Shown: positions 9,606-21,303 of the stretch, piece after piece
Layout of the letters: each line of letters starts with the position of its first letter
Position numbering within the stretch: the stretch's first letter is position 1
NCBI RefSeq assembly: GCF_000220835.1
Contig: NZ_GL985606.1
Location: 1,569,687 to 1,633,686 of the forward strand
DNA from: Actinomyces sp. oral taxon 448 str. F0400
GTDB taxonomy: Bacteria; Actinomycetota; Actinomycetes; Actinomycetales; Actinomycetaceae
Direction of reading: 5' to 3'
DNA length: 64,000 nt
Notes under the pieces: model-generated
Databases searched by the model: none
What the model was told of the DNA's origin: nothing
Seen by the model: only the letters and a program-made list of their open reading frames with translations
Position numbers and translations under genes: made by a program

Positions 9606-11320
9606 CCGCCTCCGCCCCCGCCGGCGCCTCCGATCCTGGCCCGTCGGCCAGGACGCCGCCCGGATCCGCGGGGCTGCGGCCCGCGCGCACGCGGGGCCTG
9701 CTCGGCGCCGCCACCGGTGTCGCCGGCCTCACCCTCGTATCGCGCGCGCTGGGCTTCGCCCGGTGGATCGTCCAGGCCTCCACCGTCGGCGCCGGTACGG
9801 TCGCCGGTGCCTACGCCACCGCCAACCAGGTGCCCAACGTCCTGTACGAGATCGTCGTCGGCGGGGCGTTAGCCGCCACCATCGTTCCCCTGCTGGCCGC
9901 CGCGGCGATCCCCGGGCGCGGCGAGGAGGCCTCGCGCATCGCCTCGGGGCTGCTCGGCGTCGTCCTGACGGTCCTCACCCCGCTCGCCTTGCTTCTGACG
10001 GTCATGGCCGGACCCATCGCGGCACTCCTGCCCGCCTCAGCGGGTGTGGATCCGTCGCTTCAGGCGGGCCTCGTGGCCGACTTCCTGCGCATGTTCGCCC
10101 TCCAGGTGCCCCTGTATGGGATCGGTGTGGTCCTCACCGGGGTGCTCCAGGCCCAGGGGTGCTTCACCTGGCCGGCCCTCACTCCGGTCCTGTCCAGCCT
10201 CGTGGTCATGGCGACCTACGCCGTCTACGGGGTCATGACCTCCGACGCGGGCGGGCAGGCGGAGTCCGCCGCGCTGCACGTCCTGGGGTGGGGGACCACG
10301 GCGGGCGTCGCCGCCCTGAGCCTGCCTCTGCTCCACCCGGTGGTGCGCTCGGGCGTGCGTGTGCGCCCGACCCTGCACCTGGACCGGGCGGTCGCCTGGC
10401 GGGCGCTGCGGCTGGGCGGGGCCGGGGTGTGGACCCTCGTGGCTCAGCAGGTCAGCGTTCTGGCCGTCCTGGCCCTGGCCCGCTCGGGCGGGCGGACCGG
10501 GACGGTGGCCGTCTACCAGTACACGCAGGCCGTCTACCTGCTTCCTTACGCCGTTATGGCGGTGCCTGTGGCCACGGTCGTCTACCCGCGTCTGGCGGCG
10601 GCCTTCGAGGAGGATCGCGCGGGGGCCACAGGGCGGGCGGAGGATCGCCGCCTTTCGCCCGCCTACGGTTTCGCTGCCTCCTCCACCGCTCTGGTTACGG
10701 CGGTTTCACTCGCCGGAGCCGGCGCGCTGGTGGGCGTGTCGTCCGGGGCCGAGCGCTTCTTCTCCCTGCTGCACGCCGATGTCGACGGCATGGGAGCCTC
10801 CCTGCTGGTGCTGGCGCCCGCGGTGGTCGGCTACGCGCTGATCTATCAGGTCACCCGGATCCTCTTCGCGGCCGATCGCGCCAGCTCGGCCGCCCGCGTC
10901 ACGGTCCTGGGATGGTTGACAGTCGTCGGGGCCTCGGCCGCGGCAGTGCGGTTGATGGCGCCCGATGGCGGCGATGGGAGAGCCACCCTCATCGCGTTGG
11001 CGATCGGGCTGACGGCCGGTATGGGCGTCGCCGGCGTCGGCATGCTTCTCGCGCTGGCCCGCACCGTGGGCGGCGGCGCCCTGCGTCCGACCCTGCGGGT
11101 GTTCGCCGTGGGGGCGCCGACGGCGCTGGCGACCGGCGCGGTCGTGCGCGCGCTGAGCACGACCATCAGCTCGGCCCCGGGCTCGATCGCCCTGGCCGTT
11201 GCGGGCGCCGCAGCCTGCGCGTTCCTGACCCTGGGTGCCTGCGTGGCGGCCGACCGCGGGCTCCCGGGCGTCCTGCGGTCCGGCGCCGCTGGTGCACCGA
11301 CTCGTGAGGAGACACGATGA
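9602..11320 (+). CDS. MurJ/MviN-family lipid-linked precursor flippase
   Basis: A 572-residue protein with about 14 predicted membrane helices of the MOP exporter superfamily. The N-terminal block (LTLVSRALGFARWIVQAS, ANQVPNVLYEIVVGGALAA) is typical of MurJ lipid II flippases. The start ATG overlaps the preceding stop (ATGA) and its own stop overlaps the next gene likewise. Because it is embedded between a phosphoglycosyl transferase and a glycosyltransferase rather than in the usual chromosomal murJ setting, it may be a paralogue dedicated to another lipid-linked glycan. Substrate cannot be assigned from sequence. Confidence 0.82.
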   Translation: MTASAPAGASDPGPSARTPPGSAGLRPARTRGLLGAATGVAGLTLVSRALGFARWIVQASTVGAGTVAGAYATANQVPNVLYEIVVGGALAATIVPLLAAAAIPGRGEEASRIASGLLGVVLTVLTPLALLLTVMAGPIAALLPASAGVDPSLQAGLVADFLRMFALQVPLYGIGVVLTGVLQAQGCFTWPALTPVLSSLVVMATYAVYGVMTSDAGGQAESAALHVLGWGTTAGVAALSLPLLHPVVRSGVRVRPTLHLDRAVAWRALRLGGAGVWTLVAQQVSVLAVLALARSGGRTGTVAVYQYTQAVYLLPYAVMAVPVATVVYPRLAAAFEEDRAGATGRAEDRRLSPAYGFAASSTALVTAVSLAGAGALVGVSSGAERFFSLLHADVDGMGASLLVLAPAVVGYALIYQVTRILFAADRASSAARVTVLGWLTVVGASAAAVRLMAPDGGDGRATLIALAIGLTAGMGVAGVGMLLALARTVGGGALRPTLRVFAVGAPTALATGAVVRALSTTISSAPGSIALAVAGAAACAFLTLGACVAADRGLPGVLRSGAAGAPTREETR

Positions 11321-12492
11321 CATCTGGAATCACGACCGCCCCGACGTCCCCGACGTGCGCGCGCAGGTGGCGCGTCCTGGAGGTCAGCGGTTCGGCGGCC
11401 GGGGGGGTGCGGGCCCACCTGGGCGACTGCGCGCGGCTGCTGGCCCGAGCGGGGCACGACGTTCTCGTCGAGGCGCCGGCCGCCGTTCTGGCCGGCCTCG
11501 ACCTCGGCGGCGCCAGGGGGCGGGCCCTTGAGATTGGCGCTGCGCCCGCTGCGGGCGATGCGGCCGCCGTCGCCCGGCTGCGGCTCCTGGGGCGACGCGC
11601 CGATGTCGTCCACGCCCATGGGCTGCGCGCCGGCGCCGCCGCCGCTCTGGCGCTCGGGCGGCGGCGCGATAGCCGCACCCGCCTGGTCGTCACCCTCCAC
11701 AATCTCACCGTCGGCGGCTGGATCACTCGTGCGGTCGGCGCGCGCCTGGAACGGCTGATCGCCGCCCGGGCGGACCTGGTGCTGGCCGTCAGCCCGGATC
11801 TGGCCGAGCGAGCTCTGGAGTGCGGCGCGGCGCGGGTCGAGATCGCCGTCGTCCCCGCACCGCGTCGGCCCAGCACCGATTCGCCCCCCCGCGCCTCCCC
11901 GGCGGAATCGGCGTGGCGGGGCGGAGGCGGACGCGTGCTGACGGCGGCCAGACTGGCCCCGCAGAAGGGCATTGATCTGCTGCTGGAGGCTGCGGCCCTG
12001 CTGCAGGAACGGGTGAACGCCGGCGGGCTGGGCGGCGTCGTATGGGCGCTGGCGGGAGAAGGGCCGCAGGCCCCGGCCGTGCAGGAGCGCGTGCGCGCCT
12101 CGGGCCTGCCCGTGCGGCTGCTGGGCAGGCGCGAGGACATCGCCGTGCTCCTGGAGGAGGCTGACGTCGTCGTCCAGACGAGCCTGTGGGAGGGGCAGCC
12201 CCTGATCATCCAAGAGGCGCTGCGCGCCGGCACCGCCGTTGTCGCCACTGATGTGGGGGGCACGGCCCTGACGGCTCGGGGCGGGGCCGTGCTTGTCGAG
12301 CCGCGAGCGCGGGCCGTCGCCGATGCCATCGCCGCTCTGCTGACCGACGACTCCGCGCTCTCCGACGCCCGCGGGCGCGCTTGCGCGGCGGCGAACGACC
12401 TGCCGACCGACGACGATCTCGCCGACCAACTCGCCGGGATCCTGCCGCCCCCGGACAGGGCGAGTCGGGTTGATGCCGCTGACGGCCGGTGA
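11317..12492 (+). CDS. GT-B fold glycosyltransferase (family 4 type)
   Basis: A 391-residue glycosyltransferase. The N-terminal acceptor domain begins RVLEVSGSAAGGVRAHLGDC, with the glycine-rich loop common to GT4 enzymes. The C-terminal nucleotide-sugar domain starts LTAARLAPQKGIDLLLEAAA and carries the E-x7-E-like segment LWEGQPLIIQEALRAGT followed by VVATDVGGTA. It is probably cytoplasmic and peripheral to the membrane, working with the linked transferase and flippase. ATG 11317 overlaps the upstream stop. Donor and acceptor sugars are unknown. Confidence 0.85.
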   Translation: MTSGITTAPTSPTCARRWRVLEVSGSAAGGVRAHLGDCARLLARAGHDVLVEAPAAVLAGLDLGGARGRALEIGAAPAAGDAAAVARLRLLGRRADVVHAHGLRAGAAAALALGRRRDSRTRLVVTLHNLTVGGWITRAVGARLERLIAARADLVLAVSPDLAERALECGAARVEIAVVPAPRRPSTDSPPRASPAESAWRGGGGRVLTAARLAPQKGIDLLLEAAALLQERVNAGGLGGVVWALAGEGPQAPAVQERVRASGLPVRLLGRREDIAVLLEEADVVVQTSLWEGQPLIIQEALRAGTAVVATDVGGTALTARGGAVLVEPRARAVADAIAALLTDDSALSDARGRACAAANDLPTDDDLADQLAGILPPPDRASRVDAADGR

Positions 12493-12573
12493 CAGCGCGG
12501 TTCCGCCCTCGCTCCCGGCACTCATCGGCGGGCCGCGCCGAGGCGGGAGACGGGCGTGTTGCATCGGACCTGC

Positions 12574-12579
12574 TAGGTT
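12574..12579 (+). promoter_or_regulatory. -10 box for pyrG (TAGGTT)
   Basis: TAGGTT lies eight bases before the GTG of pyrG; the intervening GAAGGCCC gives at best a weak ribosome-binding site. A leaderless or near-leaderless mRNA is likely. Confidence 0.4.
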
Positions 12580-12581
12580 GA

Positions 12582-14998
<2,417 letters not shown>

Positions 14999-15032
14999 GC
15001 CACTGAGGCCGTACTCCGCGGCGCCGTGCGAC

Positions 15033-15046
15033 GTTAAACGCTTGAC
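15033..15046. promoter_or_regulatory. LacI-type operator 1 (GTTAAACGCTTGAC)
   Basis: An imperfect palindrome GTnAAnCGnTTnAC with the central CG typical of LacI-family operators. The same pattern recurs at 16926-16939 before the linked repressor gene. It overlaps the -35 hexamer of the GH32 promoter, so binding would block RNA polymerase. Confidence 0.6.
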
Positions 15047-15070
15047 GTTCGACGGTGGTGCGGTTATCGT
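15042..15070 (+). promoter_or_regulatory. Promoter of the secreted GH32 gene
   Basis: TTGACG (15042-15047) and TATCGT (15065-15070) are separated by 17 bases, a good sigma-70 match for this organism. Operator 1 overlaps the -35. Confidence 0.55.
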
Positions 15071-15076
15071 CACACC

Positions 15077-15115
15077 GTGACGAGCGGGCGCGAGGGTATG
15101 TCGTTGCTCGTCTGA
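15077..15115 (+). CDS. Possible leaderless 12-codon leader peptide
   Basis: A GTG six bases after the TATCGT -10 box opens a frame MTSGREGMSLLV that stops at 15113-15115, about 106 bases before the GH32 start. The position at the expected transcription start makes translation possible, but there is no homology and it could be chance. Confidence 0.25.
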   Translation: MTSGREGMSLLV

Positions 15116-15221
15116 GCGCTTCCTCCCCGGTTCCGCCGGTGCGCAACCTCCGGGGCCTAGACGGCGATCCTCGGGGAGTGCCGCCCTCTCGTCCCGCGAC
15201 GATCCAGGACGGGAGAGGAAC

Positions 15222-16880
15222 GTGTCCTTCATCGCATCGATGCCCCCGCTGTCCCGCCGAGCCGTGCTCGTGGTGACGGGCCTGGGCGCCGTGGCCGGAC
15301 TCGTCGAGGGTGTCAGCCGGCTCTCGGCTCCGGCGTCGTCGGCGTCCGCGGCGTCGCCGAGACCGTCGGCCCTCCCGGCCGCGTCGACCTCGTCGGTGTC
15401 CTCGGTGTCATCATCGACCCAGAGCCTGCGCGCCCGCTTCCACATGACGCCGCCGTCGGGCTGGCTGTGCGACGGGCAGCGGCCGCTGCGCTATGACGGG
15501 ACAACCTTCTTCTACTACCTGCACGCCGACGACAACGCCGGTGCCGGAGGCTGGAACCTGGCCACGACGGACGACCTGGTCACCTTCGTCGACCACCAGC
15601 AGGTCATTGAGCCCCGCGGCGACGAGCCGGTGTGGACGGGATCGGCCGTCGTCGACGAGGACGACACGGCGGGCCTGGGCGCGGGAACGCTGGTCGTCCT
15701 GGCCACGCGGCTGCCCGACGGCCAGCCCATCCGCCAGCAGCAGTACATGTACTTCTCCCGCGACGGCGAGAGTTTCTCGCTCAGGCCCGACCCCGTCATC
15801 GCCAACCCGGACGCGGACACGGCCGTCACCGCGGAGGAGGTCGACAATGCCGAGTGGTTCCGCGACCCGAAGGTCACCTGGGACCCCGACCGCTCGCAAT
15901 GGATCTGCGTCATCGGTCGGCGCAAGTACCTCTCGCTCTACGTCTCGGCCGATCTGACCGACTGGACCTGGGCGTCGAACTTCGACTATTTGCGCGGGGA
16001 CGTGCCCGACCTGGGCGGAATGGAGTGCCCCGACATCTTCAGGATCGTCGCCGATGACGGCTCCGCCCACTGGGTGCTGGGGGCCAGCATGGACGCCTAC
16101 GACGCCGGGCTGCCGACCGGTTACGCCTACTGGGTGGGGCGGTGGGACGGCGCGAACTTCACGACCGACACCCTTATGCCCCAGTGGCTCGATCGGGGCT
16201 GGGATTGGTACTCGGCCGTCACATGGCCCTCGCCCGACGATCCGGAGGGCCTGCGGTACGCCATCGCCTGGATGAACAACTGGCGCTACGCCGCGCGCGA
16301 TGTGCCCACGGACGCCTCCGACGGTTACAACGGGCAGATGTCGGTGGTCAGACGGATCCGCCTGGTTCGCCAGCCCGAGGGCTGGTACTCCCTTCAGAGC
16401 GATCCCGTCCCGGCGCTGCGCGACGTGATGGATGAACCGTGCGAGCTCTCCGCGCAGCGGGTCAGCGGCTGGCAGGCGCTGGCGTGGAGCGGGCGCGCCT
16501 ACGAGCTCGAGCTGGACATCGAATGGGACGCGGCGACGGACGTCGGGGTCGCCGTCGGGTGCTCCGAGGACGACTCGCGCTACACGAGCATCGGAGTGAC
16601 CGACGGGACGATCTACGTCGACCGCGGCCCCTGCGACCTCGAGTGGTGCTCCTTCCTGCCCTACTGGCGGGCCGAGGCCCCCATCGACCCGTCCTCCCGC
16701 TGGGTTCACCTGAGGGTCCTCGTCGACATGCAGAGCGTCGAAGTGTTCGTCGACGCCGGGCACACGGTGCTCTCCCAGCAGGTGTACTTCATGGACGGGG
16801 ACGAGGGTCTGCGGCTGTACTCCTACGAGGGCGAGGCGACCTTCTCCAACATCGTCTGGCGCGCGACCGACTGCGACTGA
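15222..16880 (+). CDS. Secreted GH32 beta-fructosidase (levanase/inulinase type)
   Basis: A 552-residue glycoside hydrolase family 32 enzyme, predicted to be exported. A twin-arginine signal (SRRAVLVVTG, residues 11-20) is followed by a Ser/Ala-rich linker to about residue 66. The five-bladed propeller carries the GH32 triad: nucleophile Asp84 in GWLCDGQ (a variant of WMNDPNG), the RDP motif at 214-216 and the acid/base Glu268 in ECPD. The C-terminal beta-sandwich (about 400-552) ends with a typical VEVFVDAGHTVLSQQVYF-like strand pair. Likely substrates are levan, inulin or sucrose outside the cell. GTG 15222 has GGGAGAGGAA upstream. A LacI repressor and transport genes follow. Confidence 0.9.
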   Translation: MSFIASMPPLSRRAVLVVTGLGAVAGLVEGVSRLSAPASSASAASPRPSALPAASTSSVSSVSSSTQSLRARFHMTPPSGWLCDGQRPLRYDGTTFFYYLHADDNAGAGGWNLATTDDLVTFVDHQQVIEPRGDEPVWTGSAVVDEDDTAGLGAGTLVVLATRLPDGQPIRQQQYMYFSRDGESFSLRPDPVIANPDADTAVTAEEVDNAEWFRDPKVTWDPDRSQWICVIGRRKYLSLYVSADLTDWTWASNFDYLRGDVPDLGGMECPDIFRIVADDGSAHWVLGASMDAYDAGLPTGYAYWVGRWDGANFTTDTLMPQWLDRGWDWYSAVTWPSPDDPEGLRYAIAWMNNWRYAARDVPTDASDGYNGQMSVVRRIRLVRQPEGWYSLQSDPVPALRDVMDEPCELSAQRVSGWQALAWSGRAYELELDIEWDAATDVGVAVGCSEDDSRYTSIGVTDGTIYVDRGPCDLEWCSFLPYWRAEAPIDPSSRWVHLRVLVDMQSVEVFVDAGHTVLSQQVYFMDGDEGLRLYSYEGEATFSNIVWRATDCD

Positions 16881-16925
16881 CCCGCCCGCCTTGGAAGCCG
16901 GTGCTCAGGCTTCTGAACACAAGGG

Positions 16926-16939
16926 GTTAATCGGTTGAC
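16926..16939. promoter_or_regulatory. LacI-type operator 2 (GTTAATCGGTTGAC)
   Basis: This site matches the pattern GTnAAnCGnTTnAC seen in operator 1 and again overlaps a TTGACG -35-like hexamer (16935-16940; possible -10 CATTCT at 16959-16964). It lies about 75 bases before the lacI-type gene, so the repressor probably controls itself and the downstream transporter genes. Confidence 0.6.
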
Positions 16940-17015
16940 GTATATGAGCTCGATGGGGCATTCTTGCATCGTCCGGGCCGACTCTGCTCGTGTCCTGCCC
17001 GTGGAAGGAGGGATG

Positions 17016-18023
17016 ATGACGACTCTTGTCGAGGTGGCCGCCGCCGCGGGCGTGTCCACGGCCACGGCTTCGCTCGTCCTGTCCGGGAAGGACAAGGGGC
17101 GGGTTTCCCGCAAGACGGCCGAGCGCGTGCGCGCCGCCGCGGACTCCATGGCCTACGTGCGCGACGCTCTGGCCGGCGGCATGCGCAACCGGCGCACCCG
17201 CACCATCGGCGTACTCGGCGAACGGGTTCTGTCCACGCCCTACGCCGTGGCTATGATCGACGCCGTCCTGACGACCAGTCGGCAGCTGGGATGGTCGGTC
17301 CTGCTGACCGACTCCGGCGGGGACGAGGAGCAGACCCGCCGCGCGGTTCGCGAGCTCCAGTCCCGCCGGGTCGACGCCATCGTTCATGCGGCCATGTACC
17401 ACCAGGAGGTGCATGTCGCACCCGAGCTCGAGACCGTTGCCGTTCTCAACGGCTTCGCCGACCGGGAGGACGTGGTCGGCGTCGTGCCCGACGAGGTCGC
17501 AGCGGCCCGCGAGGCCACGGCCCACCTGATCGGGCTCGGCCACAGGCGCATCGCGCACGTCACGGCCGTCTCCCCGGGCGTCATCGCCGTTGGACTGCGC
17601 CGCACGGGCTACGAGCAGGCGCTCACCGAGGCCGGCCTCGAGGCCGATGACGGCCTCGTCGTCTACGGCGAGGACGACCCGGCCGGTGCCGATGCCGCGG
17701 CTCGGACCGTCCTGGAGCGGCCCGATCGGCCCACCGCCGTCTTCTGCTTCAAGGACGCGATCGCCGCGGGCGTCTACCGTCAGGCCGCCCGACTGGGCCT
17801 GCGCATTCCCGAGGATCTGTCGGTCGTTGGATTCGACGATCTGGCCCTCATCTCCACCAACCTGGAGCCGCCGCTGACGACCATGCGCCTGCCCCATTAC
17901 GCCATGGCCGACTGGCTCGTACGGGGCCTGGTCGCCGGGGACCTGCCGGATCCTCCCCGCACGGTGCGCTTCCACTGCCGATTGGTCGGGCGGGGATCGA
18001 CCGCCCCGCCCCCTGCGCCCTGA
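17016..18023 (+). CDS. LacI-family repressor of the fructan island
   Basis: A 335-residue LacI/GalR regulator. The N-terminal helix-turn-helix reads LVEVAAAAGVSTATASLVLS, followed by the hinge region, and then a periplasmic-binding-protein-like effector domain with the usual IGVLGERVLSTPYA, ATAHLIGLGHRRIAHV and DLSVVGFDDLALIS blocks. AAGGAGG at 17005-17011 favours ATG 17016 (four-base spacer) over ATG 17013. It sits between the secreted GH32 gene and the transporter genes; two matching operators flank this arrangement. The effector is probably a fructose-containing sugar (inference from neighbours). Confidence 0.9.
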   Translation: MTTLVEVAAAAGVSTATASLVLSGKDKGRVSRKTAERVRAAADSMAYVRDALAGGMRNRRTRTIGVLGERVLSTPYAVAMIDAVLTTSRQLGWSVLLTDSGGDEEQTRRAVRELQSRRVDAIVHAAMYHQEVHVAPELETVAVLNGFADREDVVGVVPDEVAAAREATAHLIGLGHRRIAHVTAVSPGVIAVGLRRTGYEQALTEAGLEADDGLVVYGEDDPAGADAAARTVLERPDRPTAVFCFKDAIAAGVYRQAARLGLRIPEDLSVVGFDDLALISTNLEPPLTTMRLPHYAMADWLVRGLVAGDLPDPPRTVRFHCRLVGRGSTAPPPAP

Positions 18024-18093
18024 TCCGCGCTCCCCAGATTCCCGGGATCCCTTCCCGGCCAACCCCTACGGAAGACACACAAAGGAGTGCCCC

Positions 18094-19389
18094 ATGCCCA
18101 CCACTCGTCGCACTTTTCTCGGCCTCGGCGCCGCCGCGGCCGCGACCGTCACCCTTGCCGCGTGCTCGTCCCAGGGGGGCGAGAGCTCCGGGGGCTCCGG
18201 CGGCGGCATCTCGCTGTGGACCCACAACGGCGGTAACGAGGACGAGCTCGCCGTCGTCCAGAGCGCCGTCGACGCTTTCAACGAGGCCAATCCCGACACC
18301 TCCGTCGACCTCAAGTCCTTCCCCCAGGCCTCCTACAACGACTCCATCGCCGCTGCCGCCGTCTCCGGCGACCTGCCCGACATCCTCGACCTCGACGGTC
18401 CGATCATGCCGAACTGGGCCTGGGCCGGTTACCTGTCTCCGCTGAGCGTCTCCTCCGACCTGGAGGGCAGGATCATTGACTCCGCCAAGGGCTACTGGAA
18501 TGACACCCTCTACTCCATCGGCCCCTACGACACCTCCCTGTGCTTCCTGGGCCGCAAGTCCGCCTTCGACGCCGCGGGCGTGCCCGTGCCCGCGGTCGAT
18601 AAGCCCTGGACCAAGGACGAGTTCAATGACGCCCTGAGCAAGCTCGGTCAGCTGCCCGACTACGACGTCGCCGTCGACATGGGCGTGTGGGACACCGCCG
18701 AGTGGTGGCCTTACGCCTACGCCCCCATGCTTCAGTCCTTCGGCGGCGACCTCATCGACCGCGAGACCTATCGGACGGCCGAGGGCTTCCTCAACGGCAC
18801 CGCGGCCGTCGAGTGGGGCACCTGGTTCCGCAGCCTGTTCGCCGACGGGTACGCCTCCCAGACCCCGGGCACCGACGGCACCGACTTCCTCCAGAGCAAG
18901 GTCCCGCTCGTCTACACCGGCGGCTGGAAGGTGCTCAAGGCCCAGGAGGCCCTCGGCGAGGACGAGGTCCTCATTCTGCCGCCGGTCGACTTCGGCAAGG
19001 GCGCGCACGTGGGCGGCGGGTCCTGGCAGTGGGGCGTCTCGGCGACTTCGAAGAACTCCGAGATCGCCAACAAGTTCATCGAGTTCCTCATGCAGGACGA
19101 GTACCTCGTCAAGTACTCCAACGCGATCGGCAATTTCCCGTCGGTGGCCTCCGCCACTGCGCAGACCGATAACTACGGCGAGGGCAAACCACTCGAGCCC
19201 GTCTACGAGATCGGTACGACGTACGCGCTGCTGCGTCCCGCCACACCCGGATACAAGGTGATCTCCTCCGTCTTCGACAAGGCCGCTCGCGACATCGTCT
19301 CGGGCTCCGACGTCCAATCCGCTCTCGACCAGGCCGTCAAGGACATCGATGCCGACATCGCGTCCAACAACGGTTATCAGGCGGCGTGA
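18094..19389 (+). CDS. ABC sugar-binding lipoprotein
   Basis: A 431-residue family 1 extracellular solute-binding protein. The N-terminus combines a twin-arginine motif (TTRRTFLGLG, residues 3-12) with a lipobox LAAC (Cys at 24), so it is probably a Tat-exported lipoprotein. The binding domain (SLWTHNGGNEDELAVVQSAV onward) is typical of oligosaccharide ABC importers. AAAGGAG precedes the ATG. It is followed by two permeases with short spacers and no ATPase gene, so it should share a general sugar ATPase encoded elsewhere. Likely ligand: fructo-oligosaccharides or sucrose (context inference). Confidence 0.9.
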   Translation: MPTTRRTFLGLGAAAAATVTLAACSSQGGESSGGSGGGISLWTHNGGNEDELAVVQSAVDAFNEANPDTSVDLKSFPQASYNDSIAAAAVSGDLPDILDLDGPIMPNWAWAGYLSPLSVSSDLEGRIIDSAKGYWNDTLYSIGPYDTSLCFLGRKSAFDAAGVPVPAVDKPWTKDEFNDALSKLGQLPDYDVAVDMGVWDTAEWWPYAYAPMLQSFGGDLIDRETYRTAEGFLNGTAAVEWGTWFRSLFADGYASQTPGTDGTDFLQSKVPLVYTGGWKVLKAQEALGEDEVLILPPVDFGKGAHVGGGSWQWGVSATSKNSEIANKFIEFLMQDEYLVKYSNAIGNFPSVASATAQTDNYGEGKPLEPVYEIGTTYALLRPATPGYKVISSVFDKAARDIVSGSDVQSALDQAVKDIDADIASNNGYQAA

Positions 19390-19463
19390 CCGTCTGACGC
19401 CCATCGTCCCAGCCACCCGCTATCCGGTGGGGCGCCGCGGCGTCCCACCGGGAAGGAGACCTC

Positions 19464-20369
19464 ATGCCGTCGGTCACCGGGCGCCGATCCAAGCCCCTGC
19501 GCAAGGAGGCGCGGATGGCCTGGCTCATGTCCTCGCCCGCCCTCATCCTCCTGCTGCTGTTCATGGGTATTCCCATTCTGCTGACATTCGCCCTGTCCTT
19601 CACCAACGCCCGCCTCATCTCCCCGAACCCTCCGAGCTTCATCGGCTTGAGCAACTTCGTGCGCGCCTTCACCGGCGATCCGACCTTCCTGCGATCGTTG
19701 ACGAACACTGCGTTCTTCGCCCTGATCGTCGTGCCCTGCCAGTCGGGCCTGGCCCTCGCCCTGGCGGTCCTCGTCAACGCCAAGGTCAAGGGCGTGACCG
19801 CGTTCCGAACCATGATCTTCATGCCCGTGGTCACCTCGATGGTCGTGGTCTCCATCCTGTGGAGCTTCTTCTACGAGGACGACGGTCTGATCAATTCCAT
19901 GCTCACGACCGTCACCGGGGGAGCCTGGACCGCCGTCGCCTGGCTCAACAACCCCGGCACGGCCATGCCCGCCATCATCGCCTTGTCCATCTGGCAGGCC
20001 GTCGGGCTGCACATGATCATCTGGCTGTCGGGCCTCCAGGGGATCGACCCGGTCCTCTACGAGGCGGCCGACCTCGACGGCGCGAACGCCTGGCAGCGGT
20101 TCCGCTACGTCACTTGGCCCGGTCTGCACTCGACGATGGTCTTCATCCTCGTGACGATCACCATCGCCGCCCTCGGACTGTTCGTTCAGGTCGACGTCAT
20201 GACCTCCGGCGGGCCCCAGGACGCCACCTCCACACTCGTCTATCACGCCGTGCGCAAGGGCTATCGCGAGCAGGACATGGGTTACGGCAGCGCCATCTCG
20301 CTGATCTTCTTCGTCGTCGTGCTCCTCATCTCACTTATCCAGCGCTGGCTCACCAGGGAGAAGGACTGA
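19464..20369 (+). CDS. ABC sugar permease, MalF type
   Basis: A 301-residue integral membrane protein with six predicted helices. The binding-protein-dependent transport signature (EAA loop) appears as LYEAADLDGANAWQRFRYVT. It forms a heterodimer with the next gene product. GGAAGGAG lies seven bases before ATG 19464. Its stop is one base before the next ATG. Confidence 0.92.
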   Translation: MPSVTGRRSKPLRKEARMAWLMSSPALILLLLFMGIPILLTFALSFTNARLISPNPPSFIGLSNFVRAFTGDPTFLRSLTNTAFFALIVVPCQSGLALALAVLVNAKVKGVTAFRTMIFMPVVTSMVVVSILWSFFYEDDGLINSMLTTVTGGAWTAVAWLNNPGTAMPAIIALSIWQAVGLHMIIWLSGLQGIDPVLYEAADLDGANAWQRFRYVTWPGLHSTMVFILVTITIAALGLFVQVDVMTSGGPQDATSTLVYHAVRKGYREQDMGYGSAISLIFFVVVLLISLIQRWLTREKD

Positions 20370-20370
20370 T

Positions 20371-21300
20371 ATGACCGCCGCGACATCCGGGAACGCCCCG
20401 CAGGTCGAGAAGGGCCGCGGCCGTGCCGCCAACAGGGCGCGGGTCAGGGCGTTGACGTACATCGGACTCACCGTCGCCGCCTGCGTCGCCGTCCTCCCCC
20501 TGGTGTTCATGATCTTCTCCTCCCTGAAGACCGACGACCGGATCTTCGCCGATCTGGGCACCATCAAGGCCTTCCTGCCCGCAGGGCATCTGAGCCTGGA
20601 CAACTACTCGGGAGTCTTCGAGCGTGTGCCCGCCGCACGCTTCCTGCTCAACTCCGTCGTCGTCACCGCGGCGATTGTCGGGCTCGGCCTGGTCGTCAAT
20701 TCGATGATCGGCTTCGCCATCGCGCGCATGCGGTGGAGGGGCAGGAGCATCATCTTGTCGTTCGTGCTGGCCACCCTCATGGTCCCCTTCGAGACCATCG
20801 CCGTGCCGCTGGTCTTCTGGGTCGCCAAGCTTCCCTCCATGCAATGGGTCGTCGACGGCTTCCTGATCAAGCAGGGAATGCTCAACACCTATCAGGTCCA
20901 GATCCTGCCCTTCATCGCCAACGCCCTGGCGATCTTCCTGTTCGCCCAGCACTTCGGCGATATCCCCAGGGAGATCGATGAGGCCGCCCGGGTCGATGGC
21001 GCATCGTGGTGGACCATCTACCGCAGGATCGTCGTTCCCCTGTCCGGCCCGACCTTCGCCACGGTGGCCATCATCACCATGCTTCCGGCCTGGAATTCCT
21101 ACCTGTGGCCTCTCATGGTGGTCCAGGAGGAGTCAATGCGGCCCGTGAGTGTGGGCATGCAGTACTTCTTCCAGCTCAACCCGGTGTGGGGGCAGATCAT
21201 GGCCTACGGCACGCTGATCACTCTGCCCGTTCTCATCATCTTCGTTGTCTTCCAGCGCTCGTTTGTCCAGTCGCTGGCCGGCACCGCCGTCAAGGGGTGA
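20371..21300 (+). CDS. ABC sugar permease, MalG type
   Basis: A 309-residue membrane protein with six helices. The EAA loop reads EIDEAARVDGASWWTIYRRI, the version found in MalG-like subunits that contact the ATPase. GGGAGAAGGA precedes ATG 20371. It is co-translated with the MalF-like partner and the GH32-like hydrolase three bases downstream. Confidence 0.92.
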   Translation: MTAATSGNAPQVEKGRGRAANRARVRALTYIGLTVAACVAVLPLVFMIFSSLKTDDRIFADLGTIKAFLPAGHLSLDNYSGVFERVPAARFLLNSVVVTAAIVGLGLVVNSMIGFAIARMRWRGRSIILSFVLATLMVPFETIAVPLVFWVAKLPSMQWVVDGFLIKQGMLNTYQVQILPFIANALAIFLFAQHFGDIPREIDEAARVDGASWWTIYRRIVVPLSGPTFATVAIITMLPAWNSYLWPLMVVQEESMRPVSVGMQYFFQLNPVWGQIMAYGTLITLPVLIIFVVFQRSFVQSLAGTAVKG

Positions 21301-21303
21301 GCC

